Source of the DNA: Cloacibacterium caeni
GTDB lineage: Bacteria; Bacteroidota; Bacteroidia; Flavobacteriales; Weeksellaceae
Assembly: GCF_907163125.1 (NCBI RefSeq)
Contig: NZ_OU015319.1
Coordinates: forward strand, 2,418,001 to 2,482,000
Direction: 5' to 3'
Length of the DNA stretch: 64,000 nucleotides
In this document: one piece after another, positions 7,058 to 15,757 of the stretch
Layout of the letters: every line of letters starts with the position of its first letter
Numbering within the stretch: position 1 is the stretch's first letter
The notes under the pieces: model-generated
The model's input: the letters and a program-made list of their open reading frames with translations, nothing else
The model's database searches: none
Told to the model about the DNA's origin: nothing
Position numbers and translations under genes: made by a program

Positions 7058-9526
7058 ATGAAAAAATATATACTTCTCGCTTTAGGTTCTGCAGTTTTTT
7101 TGGCTTGTTCGCCAAGAAAAGATGGCTATTTGAACCGTAAATATCAAGGTTTCACCACTTTTTACAATGTTTTGTTCAATGGAGAAGAAGCGCTCAATGC
7201 CGAATTGAAACAGCGAGATAAATCTTATCGAGATAATTTTCATGCGCCTTACATTAAATTACTCACTTACGAAGAACAAATTTCTTCTGCTCAAATGGAA
7301 AATTTAGGCGTTTCTGATAACGAAGAAGGAGTAGCACCAGAAGATTTTTACAGAGATAACATCGAAACTGGAGCTTCTGTTGCCAATACTGGAGTTAGCA
7401 CTTTAGAAATCGCAGAAATGAAGGCTCAAAAAGCCATTGAGAAACATTCGATGATGTTTAAGGGCGAAGAAAAAAACAAAACTATTTTTGATGCTTATCT
7501 TGTTTTAGCAAAAGCAAGATTATTTCAAAATAAGCCTTTAGAAGCACTTGACGCACTGAATACAGTTCAAAAAATTTATAAAAAAGACAAGAGATTTTCT
7601 TTAGCCAAAGTTTACGAAGCCTACACTTACGGAAAAATGAAGGACTATTACCGTGCAGATGAAACCTTCCGTGAACTGAAAGAAAATAAAAAACTCAAAA
7701 AATCTGAGAAAAAATTACTCAGTATTTTCTATTCGGAAATGCTTTTAAACGCTGGTAAAAAAGAAGAAGCAGTAACAGAATTAGAAAGTGCCTATAAACT
7801 CAATAAAAACAAAAAATTAAGAAGCAGAATTGCTTTTCTTCGTGGACAAATCCTTGCCAATCTTGGAAAAAATGAAGAAGCGAGAGAAAGTTTTGTCACC
7901 GCTTATAAAAACGCCAGAAATTTTGAATTTGAAGTAAAATCTCAAGTAGAAATTGCCAAAACTTTCAACGGAAAAGATGATGATTACGAAGGAGCAAAAG
8001 AATATTTGGAAAAAATCAGTAAAAAAGGAACCTATGCTTCTAGAAAAAATGAATTTTATTATGCACTAGGTTTAATGGCAAAAAAAGCGGGTAAAAAGGA
8101 AGAAGCGCAAGAATTTTTCCAGAAATCTATTAAAGAAAAAATATCAGATCCTCAAGTAAGAGGTTTGGCTTACTATGAAATCGGGAAAAAGTTTTTCGAA
8201 GATAATGACTATCTAAGCGCTGGTGTTTATTATGACTCTGCTTATGCTGCGATGAATTATGCCCCTGCAAAAGAAGAACTGAAATCGCTTACCGAAAACA
8301 TAAAAGACATTTCTAAAAATTATTATCTCATCAAAAAGAACGACAGTATTCTGAAACTGACTAAAATGTCTAATGATGAGCGAATTGCCTTTTTCAACAA
8401 ACATATTGAAGGCATAAAAGCCAAAGAAGCTAAGGAAGAACTCGAACGTAAAAAAGCAGAAAAAGAAAGCAAAAATAGAGTAGAAACTGTAGATTTTGCC
8501 TTGCTAGGAAATACAGATAACAACAATTCTTTCTTGGATTTTAATGGAAGTAAAGGCTTCTATTTTGCAAATCAAGCCAATATTTCTAAAGGCGAAAAAG
8601 AATTTAAGCAAATCTGGGGAAATAGAGCGCTTACCGATAATTGGAGAACTTCTACCAAGATGAATTCTATAGAAGATCTTAAAAATGAAGCACTCGGAAT
8701 TACGGCTGCTCCAGATCCTAGAAGATATGAACCGGATTTCTACATTGAAAAAATTCCGACCAAAACAGAAGAAATTTTAGCACTCAAAAAAGACAGAGAT
8801 ACGGCAAGTCTTGGTTTGGGAAGAATGTACGAGAACTTTTTTTCTAATACTTCTTTAGCCACCAAAACATTGTATGATTTGGTAGATTCTAAGACTGATG
8901 AAGAAACAGAATTGCAAGCATTGTATCAAATTTTTTCTATGAATTATGAAAAAAATCCGAGTGCTGCAGAACGTGCGAAACAGTTGATTTTAGAGAAATA
9001 TCCTTACACTTCTTATGCAGAATTTGTGAAAAATCCTAAGAAAGCAGATTTCACCACGTCTGATTCTGAAGTAGAAAAAATCTATACACAAGCTTTTGCT
9101 CTTTACTCCGAAGAAAAATTTGATGATTCTAAAAAATTGATTGAAGAAACTTTACCGAAATATCCAAAAGATGTTTTGGTTCCTAAATTTACCTTGTTGA
9201 ATGCCTTTAACACAGGAAAAACAGCAGGAAAAGAAATCATGATTCTTCAACTAGAGCAATTAATGCTGAATTATGCGAAAACTCCTGAAGGTATAAAAGC
9301 AAAGGAAATGCTTCAATATCTGAAAAGCGATATAAAAGTGGAACAGTTCGATGATAATGGAAATCCTATCTCACCGAAAAATGAACCATCAGTTGCGCCT
9401 CAGAATGTGAATTCTAGCACTACAAATCCTGAAAGAATTCAGCAAAATGATTCTAAACAAAGGAATTTGCAAGAAATGCAACAAGATGATCCGTTGCAAC
9501 CAAAAGATTTAAAACCTAAAAAATAA
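7058..9526 (+). CDS. sprE: PorW/SprE-type TPR lipoprotein (type IX secretion/gliding)
   Basis: 822-residue lipoprotein. An open frame runs upstream into maf, but the ATG at 7058 starts a clean signal peptide with lipobox FLAC (MKKYILLALGSAVFLACSPR), so that start was chosen. It then has the family entry NRKYQGFTTFYNVLFNGEEA, many tetratricopeptide repeats across residues 120-420 and 640-780, and a low-complexity Gln/Pro/Lys tail. In Flavobacterium johnsoniae SprE and Porphyromonas PorW are needed for type IX secretion, where PorW links the PorLM motor to the outer-membrane machinery. Anchoring is probably at the outer membrane. Confidence 0.85.
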   Translation: MKKYILLALGSAVFLACSPRKDGYLNRKYQGFTTFYNVLFNGEEALNAELKQRDKSYRDNFHAPYIKLLTYEEQISSAQMENLGVSDNEEGVAPEDFYRDNIETGASVANTGVSTLEIAEMKAQKAIEKHSMMFKGEEKNKTIFDAYLVLAKARLFQNKPLEALDALNTVQKIYKKDKRFSLAKVYEAYTYGKMKDYYRADETFRELKENKKLKKSEKKLLSIFYSEMLLNAGKKEEAVTELESAYKLNKNKKLRSRIAFLRGQILANLGKNEEARESFVTAYKNARNFEFEVKSQVEIAKTFNGKDDDYEGAKEYLEKISKKGTYASRKNEFYYALGLMAKKAGKKEEAQEFFQKSIKEKISDPQVRGLAYYEIGKKFFEDNDYLSAGVYYDSAYAAMNYAPAKEELKSLTENIKDISKNYYLIKKNDSILKLTKMSNDERIAFFNKHIEGIKAKEAKEELERKKAEKESKNRVETVDFALLGNTDNNNSFLDFNGSKGFYFANQANISKGEKEFKQIWGNRALTDNWRTSTKMNSIEDLKNEALGITAAPDPRRYEPDFYIEKIPTKTEEILALKKDRDTASLGLGRMYENFFSNTSLATKTLYDLVDSKTDEETELQALYQIFSMNYEKNPSAAERAKQLILEKYPYTSYAEFVKNPKKADFTTSDSEVEKIYTQAFALYSEEKFDDSKKLIEETLPKYPKDVLVPKFTLLNAFNTGKTAGKEIMILQLEQLMLNYAKTPEGIKAKEMLQYLKSDIKVEQFDDNGNPISPKNEPSVAPQNVNSSTTNPERIQQNDSKQRNLQEMQQDDPLQPKDLKPKK

Positions 9527-9567
9527 GCAGTTTTCTCAACTCCAAGTTTAAATTTTCTACACTCTTT

Positions 9568-9640
9568 AATAGAGTGAGCAAAGTTTTTTTGCTTTGGCGA
9601 ATGAAAAAGCAAACGCTTAAAAGGCGAATTTATTCGCTTC
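9568..9640. other. cluster of overlapping hairpins downstream of sprE
   Basis: CACTCT/AGAGTG, AGCAAA/TTTGCT, TTTGCTT/AAGCAAA and GCGAA/TTCGC (9624-9637) follow one another closely. It may serve as a terminator between the convergent sprE and tsaB genes. Confidence 0.4.
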
Positions 9641-9710
9641 TTTGCTATCTTAATTTTATACCAATTTTTAAGAAATCTTTGCGTGATAAATAGGAAGGAT
9701 TGAAGAAAGA

Positions 9711-10382
9711 TTAAGATTTCTTCTTTACCCCGTGGAAATCTTTTAAATAAAACGGCTCGAAATACGCCACGTCTTCAAAATCTTGTCGGTTGAAATTCTC
9801 CACGGATTTTTTGATGAGATATTTCGCAGATGGATACACATTTTCATTAAAATCTGCTCCCGAAATTTGTAAAATCTCTTGCGATTTTTTGGCTCCATCT
9901 CCTACGAAAAGGATTTTTTTGCCTTCTAATTCTTTGAAAGATTGTTCATCTAAGATTTTTGCTTCTGTCTCCGTCAACATTTCTCCTGAATTTCCATCAA
10001 AAACGGCGCAATAAACCTCCATTCTTCTCGCATCGATTAATGGAATGATTACATCATAGTTTTGACCTAAAAACGGCTCTATCATCGTTTCTAGAGAATT
10101 GACAGCAATGAGAGGAACTTTCAAACCATAACAAAAACCTTTTGCCGAAGCTGCGCCAATTCTAAGTCCAGTGTAAGAACCTGGACCTTTTCCGAGGGAA
10201 ACTGCTTCAATGTCTTTCAAAGAAATTTCTGCGCCTTCTAAAGTCCATTCTACAAAAGTGTGTAGCGATTCTGACTGTTTATAGTTTTCTGAAACTTCTT
10301 CGCAAAGACATAATAATTCTTCGCCATCAGAAATGGCAACTGAACAGTTTTTAGACGAGGTTTCTATATGGAGGATTTTCAT
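9711..10382 (-). CDS. tsaB: tRNA threonylcarbamoyladenosine biosynthesis protein TsaB
   Basis: 223-residue non-catalytic partner of TsaD in making the t6A modification at position 37 of ANN-decoding tRNAs. The N-terminus MKILHIETSSKNCSVAIS is the ASKHA-fold entry, and KGPGSYTGLRIGAASAKGF is the family signature. The frame is open 16 codons upstream, but the ATG at 10382 matches the family start and lies downstream of a promoter box. The C-terminal half is diverged, as usual for TsaB. Confidence 0.92.
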   Translation of the reverse strand: MKILHIETSSKNCSVAISDGEELLCLCEEVSENYKQSESLHTFVEWTLEGAEISLKDIEAVSLGKGPGSYTGLRIGAASAKGFCYGLKVPLIAVNSLETMIEPFLGQNYDVIIPLIDARRMEVYCAVFDGNSGEMLTETEAKILDEQSFKELEGKKILFVGDGAKKSQEILQISGADFNENVYPSAKYLIKKSVENFNRQDFEDVAYFEPFYLKDFHGVKKKS

Positions 10383-10387
10383 TTTTT

Positions 10388-10474
10388 GATGTGGTAATTT
10401 GAAAATGTGATGATGTGATAATTTTTGCAAAGATAATCAACGAATCATCACATTAACAAATCAACAAATTATTT
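10388..10474. repeat. octad word repeat forming an imperfect inverted repeat
   Basis: The left arm repeats TGATGTGA/TAATTTTT words with an 8-bp period (GATGTGGTAATTT at 10388 and GATGTGATAATTT at 10412). The right arm repeats AATCAACA words (10435 and 10459, again 24 bp apart). AATGTGATGAT (10404-10414) and ATCATCACATT (10444-10454) are exact reverse complements; the tsaB promoter box lies between them. Confidence 0.65.
10428..10435 (-). promoter_or_regulatory. -7 promoter box of tsaB (TATCTTTG)
   Basis: TATCTTTG on the minus strand, 45 nt before the tsaB ATG, in the loop of the inverted repeat described above. Confidence 0.5.
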
Positions 10475-11218
10475 ACGGTGAATCGTTCTCGGTTCTGCTT
10501 GTGCTTTTGGATAAATGCATAATTCTGCAATAGAAACTCTTTCTGGTGCATTTACACAATACGAAATCGCATCTGCAATATCTTCTGCTTTCAGTGCTTC
10601 ATAACCCGCGTAAACTGTTGCAGCACGTTGTTCATCTCCTTTGAATCTTACTTTAGAAAAATCAGTTTCTACAGCACCTGGTTGAATATTAGTGACTTTG
10701 ATTCCAAATTCTGTAAGCTCTAAACGCATTCCTTCGGAAATAACGTCTACAGCGCGTTTTGATGCACAATACACCACACCATTTGCATACGTTTGTCTCG
10801 CAGCAACCGAAGAAATATTGATGATATGACCTGTATTTCTTGCTTTCATGATTTTAATAATCGGTTGAGAAACGTAGAGCAATCCTTTTACATTTCCGTC
10901 CATCATCGCATCCCAATCTGCAATATTTCCTTCGGATATCGATTCTAAACCATGAGCATTACCTGCATTATTGACTAAAACATCTATGTTTTTCCATTCT
11001 TCTGGAAGTGAATGGATGGCATTTTCTACTTCTTCTTGGTTTCTTACATCAAAAACCAAACTGTACACTTCTGTAATATTGCTTAATTCGATTTGTAATT
11101 GCTCTAAAACTTCTTTTCTACGACCACAAATGATCAATCTATGACCTTGTTTAGCAAAAGTTTCTGCGGTAGCTTTTCCAATTCCTGAAGTCGCTCCGGT
11201 GATGAATATTGTTTTCAT
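10469..11218 (-). CDS. SDR family NAD(P)-dependent oxidoreductase (YdfG-like)
   Basis: 249-residue short-chain dehydrogenase. It has TGATSGIG cofactor loop, GRR after strand 2 (suggesting NADP), NNAGN, the catalytic Ser in NISSV and the YCASK Tyr/Lys pair, followed by IQPGAVETDF. It most resembles YdfG-type serine/3-hydroxy-acid dehydrogenases; the natural substrate is not known. The frame extends 10 codons upstream, but the ATG at 11218 starts MKTIFITGATSG directly. Confidence 0.9.
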   Translation of the reverse strand: MKTIFITGATSGIGKATAETFAKQGHRLIICGRRKEVLEQLQIELSNITEVYSLVFDVRNQEEVENAIHSLPEEWKNIDVLVNNAGNAHGLESISEGNIADWDAMMDGNVKGLLYVSQPIIKIMKARNTGHIINISSVAARQTYANGVVYCASKRAVDVISEGMRLELTEFGIKVTNIQPGAVETDFSKVRFKGDEQRAATVYAGYEALKAEDIADAISYCVNAPERVSIAELCIYPKAQAEPRTIHRK

Positions 11219-11311
11219 TTTAATATTTTTTTCTCGTGGATTTAGCAAATTATGCTGATTTTATTATTAATTTTAAAAAAATTTCTGCATAATCAGCACA
11301 GAATGCGAGAG

Positions 11312-11683
11312 TTAATTCGCATCAAATGCTTCAAAAGCATCTTCTAAGTGTGAAATTTTAAGTTTTCCTGTTTCGTCTGGAAGGACAGAAATAATATCAA
11401 ACCTCACTTCTTTGTCTATATTTAGAGATTTTAGGTATTCGTCTGTGGCAGAAACGATGGATTTAATTTTCTTTTTGGTCACCGCTTCATGAGGTTCCAT
11501 GAAAATATCTGTTCCTCTCGCTTTTACTTCTATCACTACTATTTTCCCATCAAATTCTGTAATGATATCTACTTCTGCTTTTTGAAAACGAAAGTTTTTG
11601 GCCAAGATTTTATAGTTTTTTTCGACTAAAAATTGCTCTGCCAATTCTTCTGCGAGTTTGCCAAAATCATTGTGTTCTGCCAT
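11312..11683 (-). CDS. YraN family protein (UPF0102)
   Basis: 123-residue protein with the Holliday-junction-resolvase-like endonuclease fold of UPF0102. The motif set GKLAEELAEQFL, EVDIITEFDGKIVVIEVKAR (Glu/Asp and ExK core of a PD-(D/E)xK site) and RFDIISV are visible. Cellular role is not established. The ATG at 11683 (MAEHNDFGK) fits the family better than the upstream in-frame codon, which lies in repeat DNA. Confidence 0.9.
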   Translation of the reverse strand: MAEHNDFGKLAEELAEQFLVEKNYKILAKNFRFQKAEVDIITEFDGKIVVIEVKARGTDIFMEPHEAVTKKKIKSIVSATDEYLKSLNIDKEVRFDIISVLPDETGKLKISHLEDAFEAFDAN

Positions 11684-11713
11684 AATATTTAAACACAGAG
11701 AGCTCCGAGTTTT

Positions 11714-11731
11714 CACTGTGAACACTGTGAA
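11714..11731 (+). repeat. tandem 9-mer CACTGTGAA x2
   Basis: Two perfect adjacent copies of CACTGTGAA in the gap upstream of yraN, next to related words such as CACAGAG and CTCTGTT on either side. Confidence 0.7.
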
Positions 11732-11750
11732 TTCTCTGTTTCAGTGTGGT

Positions 11751-12683
11751 TTATAAAATTTTTACTAATCCTTTTTCCTCAACTTCCATCTTTACCTTAC
11801 TTCCTATAATTAAAGGTCTGTTATCAAAAATATGTCCATTTGGAAAACCAAAAAGAGTAGGGAAGTTGTATTTTTTTATTCTTTGAGCAATGATTTCATA
11901 GGCAAATTCATCGAAAGGTTCATCATAGTTTTTATTTTCTTTTGCATCGCCCATATTGGTCATTCCGCCGATGATTAAACCTTTTATTTTTCTGAAAACG
12001 CCTGCCAAATCTAGACTCATCAACATTCTGTCAAGCGCATAAAAATTCTCGCCAATGTCTTCTATAAAAAGAATTTTATCTTTGAAATCAAATGAATATG
12101 GCGTTCCTAAAAGGGCATAAATCAAAGCTAAATTTCCACCAATGAGCACTCCTTCAGTTTTTCCGTTTTTATTAAGTTGATGTTTTTCTACGGAATATTG
12201 AATTTTTTTTCCTTCTAAAATTTTGAAAATATCTTCATAGCTTCCTTCAGAAACCCCGAAACTAGCTGTTTTAACGGTTTGTCCGTGAATAGAAGCGAAA
12301 TTATTTTTCAATAAATAACTGTTAATGACTGTATTATCAGAATAACCAATATACCATTTCGGATTTTCTCTAAATTCTGAAAGTTTGAGATATCTCAATA
12401 AATGCTGACAACCGTAACCACCTCTGGAAGCCCAAATTGCTGAAATTTCTGGGTTATTTAAAGCCCAATTTAAATCCTGAATCCTTTCTTTTTCGGTTCC
12501 TGAATAATTGTAACCTTTTTCAAATTTTCCTAAAGTATTTTTACCAAGAATAGTTTTGTAACCTTTTGATTTTATCAAATTGATGGTGCTCTGAAGCGAT
12601 GCTTCTTCCACAAATCCTGCAGGAGAAATAATGGCTATTTGGTCACCTTTTTTTAGATTTTTAGGAAAAATAATATTTTTCAT
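11751..12683 (-). CDS. ldcA: LD-carboxypeptidase (peptidase S66 family)
   Basis: 310-residue enzyme that removes the terminal D-Ala from muropeptide tetrapeptides during peptidoglycan recycling. It has IISPAGFV at the N-terminus, ASRGGYGCQHLL, the nucleophile S115 in WYIGYSDNT, and the later Glu and His elements (NGHIFDNRPL near the C-terminus). There is no signal peptide, consistent with a cytoplasmic recycling enzyme. Its start overlaps the stop of the upstream LysE gene by 4 nt, indicating coupling. Confidence 0.9.
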   Translation of the reverse strand: MKNIIFPKNLKKGDQIAIISPAGFVEEASLQSTINLIKSKGYKTILGKNTLGKFEKGYNYSGTEKERIQDLNWALNNPEISAIWASRGGYGCQHLLRYLKLSEFRENPKWYIGYSDNTVINSYLLKNNFASIHGQTVKTASFGVSEGSYEDIFKILEGKKIQYSVEKHQLNKNGKTEGVLIGGNLALIYALLGTPYSFDFKDKILFIEDIGENFYALDRMLMSLDLAGVFRKIKGLIIGGMTNMGDAKENKNYDEPFDEFAYEIIAQRIKKYNFPTLFGFPNGHIFDNRPLIIGSKVKMEVEEKGLVKIL

Positions 12684-13366
12684 TTTGCTTTTTGGTAGAG
12701 GATTTCTTTGCTTTCTGCTTCTTCTAAACGCTTATCAAACTGATTGAATTTTTTATAACTCTGCAGAAAGATGAAAAAACTAAAAATAATAAGAATAATT
12801 CCTACGGTTTTTCTGATTTTATTGGCTAAATTTTGGGTCAATTTATAGTGAAATTGCTTGGCTAACAATATTTTGAATAAATCTATCACAAGATAAGTCG
12901 CAATCACTAAACTGATGTAGAGTAAGAAATTCTGCAAATCTGGATATTCATTTCTCACCGAAATTACCGTAACTAACCAAAATAAAATAACCCCTACATT
13001 CAAAATATTGAACAAGAAACCATTTACAAAGGTTTTGAAATAATTTTGACTGATGATTTTATTCTCATTAGCAACGTGCATTTGAGTTTTGGTAAGCATC
13101 ATAAAAATTCCGTAAACCAAAATAATAAGCGCTGTAATTCTGTAAAATCCTGGATGTTTGTCTATAAGTTCTACCAAGTCTGCGCTGGCAAAATAAGCAG
13201 CTACAATACACAAAATATCTGCAGTAATCACGCCTAAATCTAATGCCAATGCATGACGATGACCTCTACAAAAACTAGTCTCAATCAATAAAAAGAATAT
13301 TGGTCCTATGAAAACAAGACTCAACATAAATCCTAATCCGATTGCCGAAAGTATAAGTTCAAGCAT
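12680..13366 (-). CDS. LysE/RhtB family exporter
   Basis: 228-residue inner-membrane protein with six predicted helices. The first helix FMLSLVFIGPIFFLLIETS contains the Pro of the LysE signature; C-terminal residues form a charged tail. Members export amino acids; here the substrate is unknown. Translationally coupled to ldcA, so it may export products linked to peptidoglycan turnover (inference). Its ATG lies 4 nt after a TACCTTTG promoter box. Confidence 0.85.
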   Translation of the reverse strand: MLELILSAIGLGFMLSLVFIGPIFFLLIETSFCRGHRHALALDLGVITADILCIVAAYFASADLVELIDKHPGFYRITALIILVYGIFMMLTKTQMHVANENKIISQNYFKTFVNGFLFNILNVGVILFWLVTVISVRNEYPDLQNFLLYISLVIATYLVIDLFKILLAKQFHYKLTQNLANKIRKTVGIILIIFSFFIFLQSYKKFNQFDKRLEEAESKEILYQKAK

Positions 13367-13370
13367 TTAA

Positions 13371-13378
13371 CAAAGGTA
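13371..13378 (-). promoter_or_regulatory. promoter box abutting the LysE gene (TACCTTTG)
   Basis: TACCTTTG on the minus strand ends 4 nt before the ATG at 13366. Third case in this window with exactly this geometry. Confidence 0.5.
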
Positions 13379-13477
13379 AGAAATAAGTATTTAAAGATTA
13401 ATATTTTTTAAAACTTTGCTTGTTGTTTAAACTAAAATCTTACAAATTTTAAAGTTACTTCTTAGCGATGAATAGCA

Positions 13478-15625
13478 TTAATCTACCACTTTAAAATCTA
13501 ATTGTTTAGCCACCAAATTCGCTTTCACAACTTTAATTTTTATAGTGTCTCCCAATTGATAGGTTTTACCTGTTCTCATTCCTACAATAGAATGTGTTTT
13601 TGGTTCGTGGAAGTAAGAATCATCCATTAAATCGCGCAATTTAATTAAACCTTCTGCTCCGTTTTCTGGAATTTCTACCCAGAATCCGAAGTCTGCAGTT
13701 CCAGAAATCACCCCTTCGAAAACTTCTCCTACATGTTTTTCCATGAATTTTACTTGCATGAATTTAATAGAATCTCTTTCTGCATCTGATGCGAGACGTT
13801 CCATATCGCTGCAATGTTTGCAATATTCTTCGTATTCTGCAGCAAAAGGAGATTTACCACCATCTAAATAGTGTTGTAACAAACGGTGCGCGATTAAATC
13901 TGGATATCTACGAATAGGAGAGGTAAAGTGCGAGTAATATTCGAATCCTAAACCGTAATGTCCAATAGGATTGGTAGAATAAACTGCTTTACTCATGCTT
14001 CGCATGGCAAGAGTTTCAATCATGTTTTCTTCGCCTTTTCCTTTTACATCTCGCAATAAATTATTGAGAGATTCTGCTACTTTTTTAGAATTAGCAAGGT
14101 TCATTTTATAACCAAAAGTTCCTACGAATTCTCGCAATGCTTCTAATTTTGTAGGATTAGGATCATCGTGAACTCTATACACAAAAGTATTTCCCGTAGT
14201 TTCACCTTTTCTGTTTAATGAAACAAATTCAGATACTTTTCTATTGGCTAAAAGCATGAATTCTTCAATCAAATGATTAGAATCTTTGCTGATTTTAAAA
14301 TAAACACCAATTGGCTCATTATTTTCGTCTAAATTGAATCTTACTTCACTTCTATCAAACGTAATTGCTCCATTTTTAATTCTATTTTTTCTTAGAATTT
14401 TAGCGAGTTTATCTAATACCAGTATTTCTTCTGCCAATTCGCCTGATTTTGTTTCAATTCGTTCTTGCGCTTCTTCATAGGTAAATCTTCTGTCTGAATG
14501 AATAACCGTTCTTCCGAACCATTGATTTTGAACTTCAGCTTTGTCATTGAGTTCAAAAACTGCTGAAAATGTGAATTTATCTTCATTGGGACGAAGCGAA
14601 CAAACATCATTACTCAAAACCTCAGGAAGCATAGGAACAACTCTGTCTACCAAATACACAGAAGTGGCTCTGTTATACGCTTCATCATCTAAAATAGTTC
14701 CCGGTCTTACGTAATGCGAAACATCTGCAATGTGAACACCAATTTCCCAGTTTCCATTTTCTAATTTCTGTAAAGAAAGAGCATCATCAAAATCTTTTGC
14801 ATCTTTTGGGTCAATGGTAAATGTGAGAATTTTACGCATATCTCTGCGTTTTTTCACTTCTGCAGCGGTAATTTTTCTATCAATTTTATCTGCTTCAGCT
14901 TCTACTTCTGGTGGAAATTCATAAGGTAAACCATATTCCGCGAGAATAGAGTGGATTTCAGTTTCATGTTCTCCAGGAAGTCCCAAAACTTGGATAATTT
15001 CGCCTTCTGGATTTTTAGAATTCGCATCCCAATTCAGCATTTTTACTACTACTTTTTCGCCATCTTTAGCGCCGTTTATTTTATTTTTCGGGATAAAGAA
15101 GTCGTTGTTGATTTGTTTTTTGTCAATGACTACAAATCCAAAATCTTTATGCGGAACGAACTGAAAAGTTCCTACAAAAGTATCATTTGCACGTTCTAGA
15201 ACTTCTAAAACAGAACCTTCTAGTTTTTTACCTTTAAAATGATAAGTTACGATAAGAACAGTGTCTCCTTGCAATGCATCTTTTACATTTTTTTGATGAA
15301 TAAAAACATCATCTTCTACTCCTTCTACTTTTACATACGCATTTCCATTGGCTGCAAAATCGATAACTCCTGTTAACGTATCGGTAATTTGAAGGTTTAC
15401 AATATATTTATTCTTCTCCGTTTCCTTAATTTTATCTTCGGCTTTCAATTTATGAAGTGCCTGAATAACGAGTTCTCTTTGTCTAGGATTTTTATATTCT
15501 ATTCCGTCTGCAATCTGTTTGTAATTGTAGATTTTAGACGCTTTTTTATTCATAAAACGCAGAATGAGCTTCCCAATATCGCGAAGTTTCTGGTCTTGTT
15601 TTTGTGATTTATGTTGTTGTTTCAT
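13478..15625 (-). CDS. rnr: ribonuclease R
   Basis: 715-residue 3'-5' exoribonuclease of the RNase II/RNB family, degrading structured RNA. Domains in order: an N-terminal winged-helix region, two cold-shock OB folds (residues 80-230), the RNB catalytic domain with FTIDPKDAKDFDDALS carrying the metal-binding aspartates, and a C-terminal S1 domain (VFEGVISGTADFGFWVE). Length is standard for Bacteroidetes RNase R. The basic N-terminus is short and the usual long Lys-rich tail is absent. Confidence 0.95.
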   Translation of the reverse strand: MKQQHKSQKQDQKLRDIGKLILRFMNKKASKIYNYKQIADGIEYKNPRQRELVIQALHKLKAEDKIKETEKNKYIVNLQITDTLTGVIDFAANGNAYVKVEGVEDDVFIHQKNVKDALQGDTVLIVTYHFKGKKLEGSVLEVLERANDTFVGTFQFVPHKDFGFVVIDKKQINNDFFIPKNKINGAKDGEKVVVKMLNWDANSKNPEGEIIQVLGLPGEHETEIHSILAEYGLPYEFPPEVEAEADKIDRKITAAEVKKRRDMRKILTFTIDPKDAKDFDDALSLQKLENGNWEIGVHIADVSHYVRPGTILDDEAYNRATSVYLVDRVVPMLPEVLSNDVCSLRPNEDKFTFSAVFELNDKAEVQNQWFGRTVIHSDRRFTYEEAQERIETKSGELAEEILVLDKLAKILRKNRIKNGAITFDRSEVRFNLDENNEPIGVYFKISKDSNHLIEEFMLLANRKVSEFVSLNRKGETTGNTFVYRVHDDPNPTKLEALREFVGTFGYKMNLANSKKVAESLNNLLRDVKGKGEENMIETLAMRSMSKAVYSTNPIGHYGLGFEYYSHFTSPIRRYPDLIAHRLLQHYLDGGKSPFAAEYEEYCKHCSDMERLASDAERDSIKFMQVKFMEKHVGEVFEGVISGTADFGFWVEIPENGAEGLIKLRDLMDDSYFHEPKTHSIVGMRTGKTYQLGDTIKIKVVKANLVAKQLDFKVVD

Positions 15626-15757
15626 TTTTTTAAATTGTTATTTTGAATAATTCTAAATAAATGGTTTTTTGTTTTTATTTTATTGTATATCAGTAATATA
15701 TATTTTATTATTTTTCAAACTTGTCTAAATATATATCTAAAAGATGACTAAACTTAT

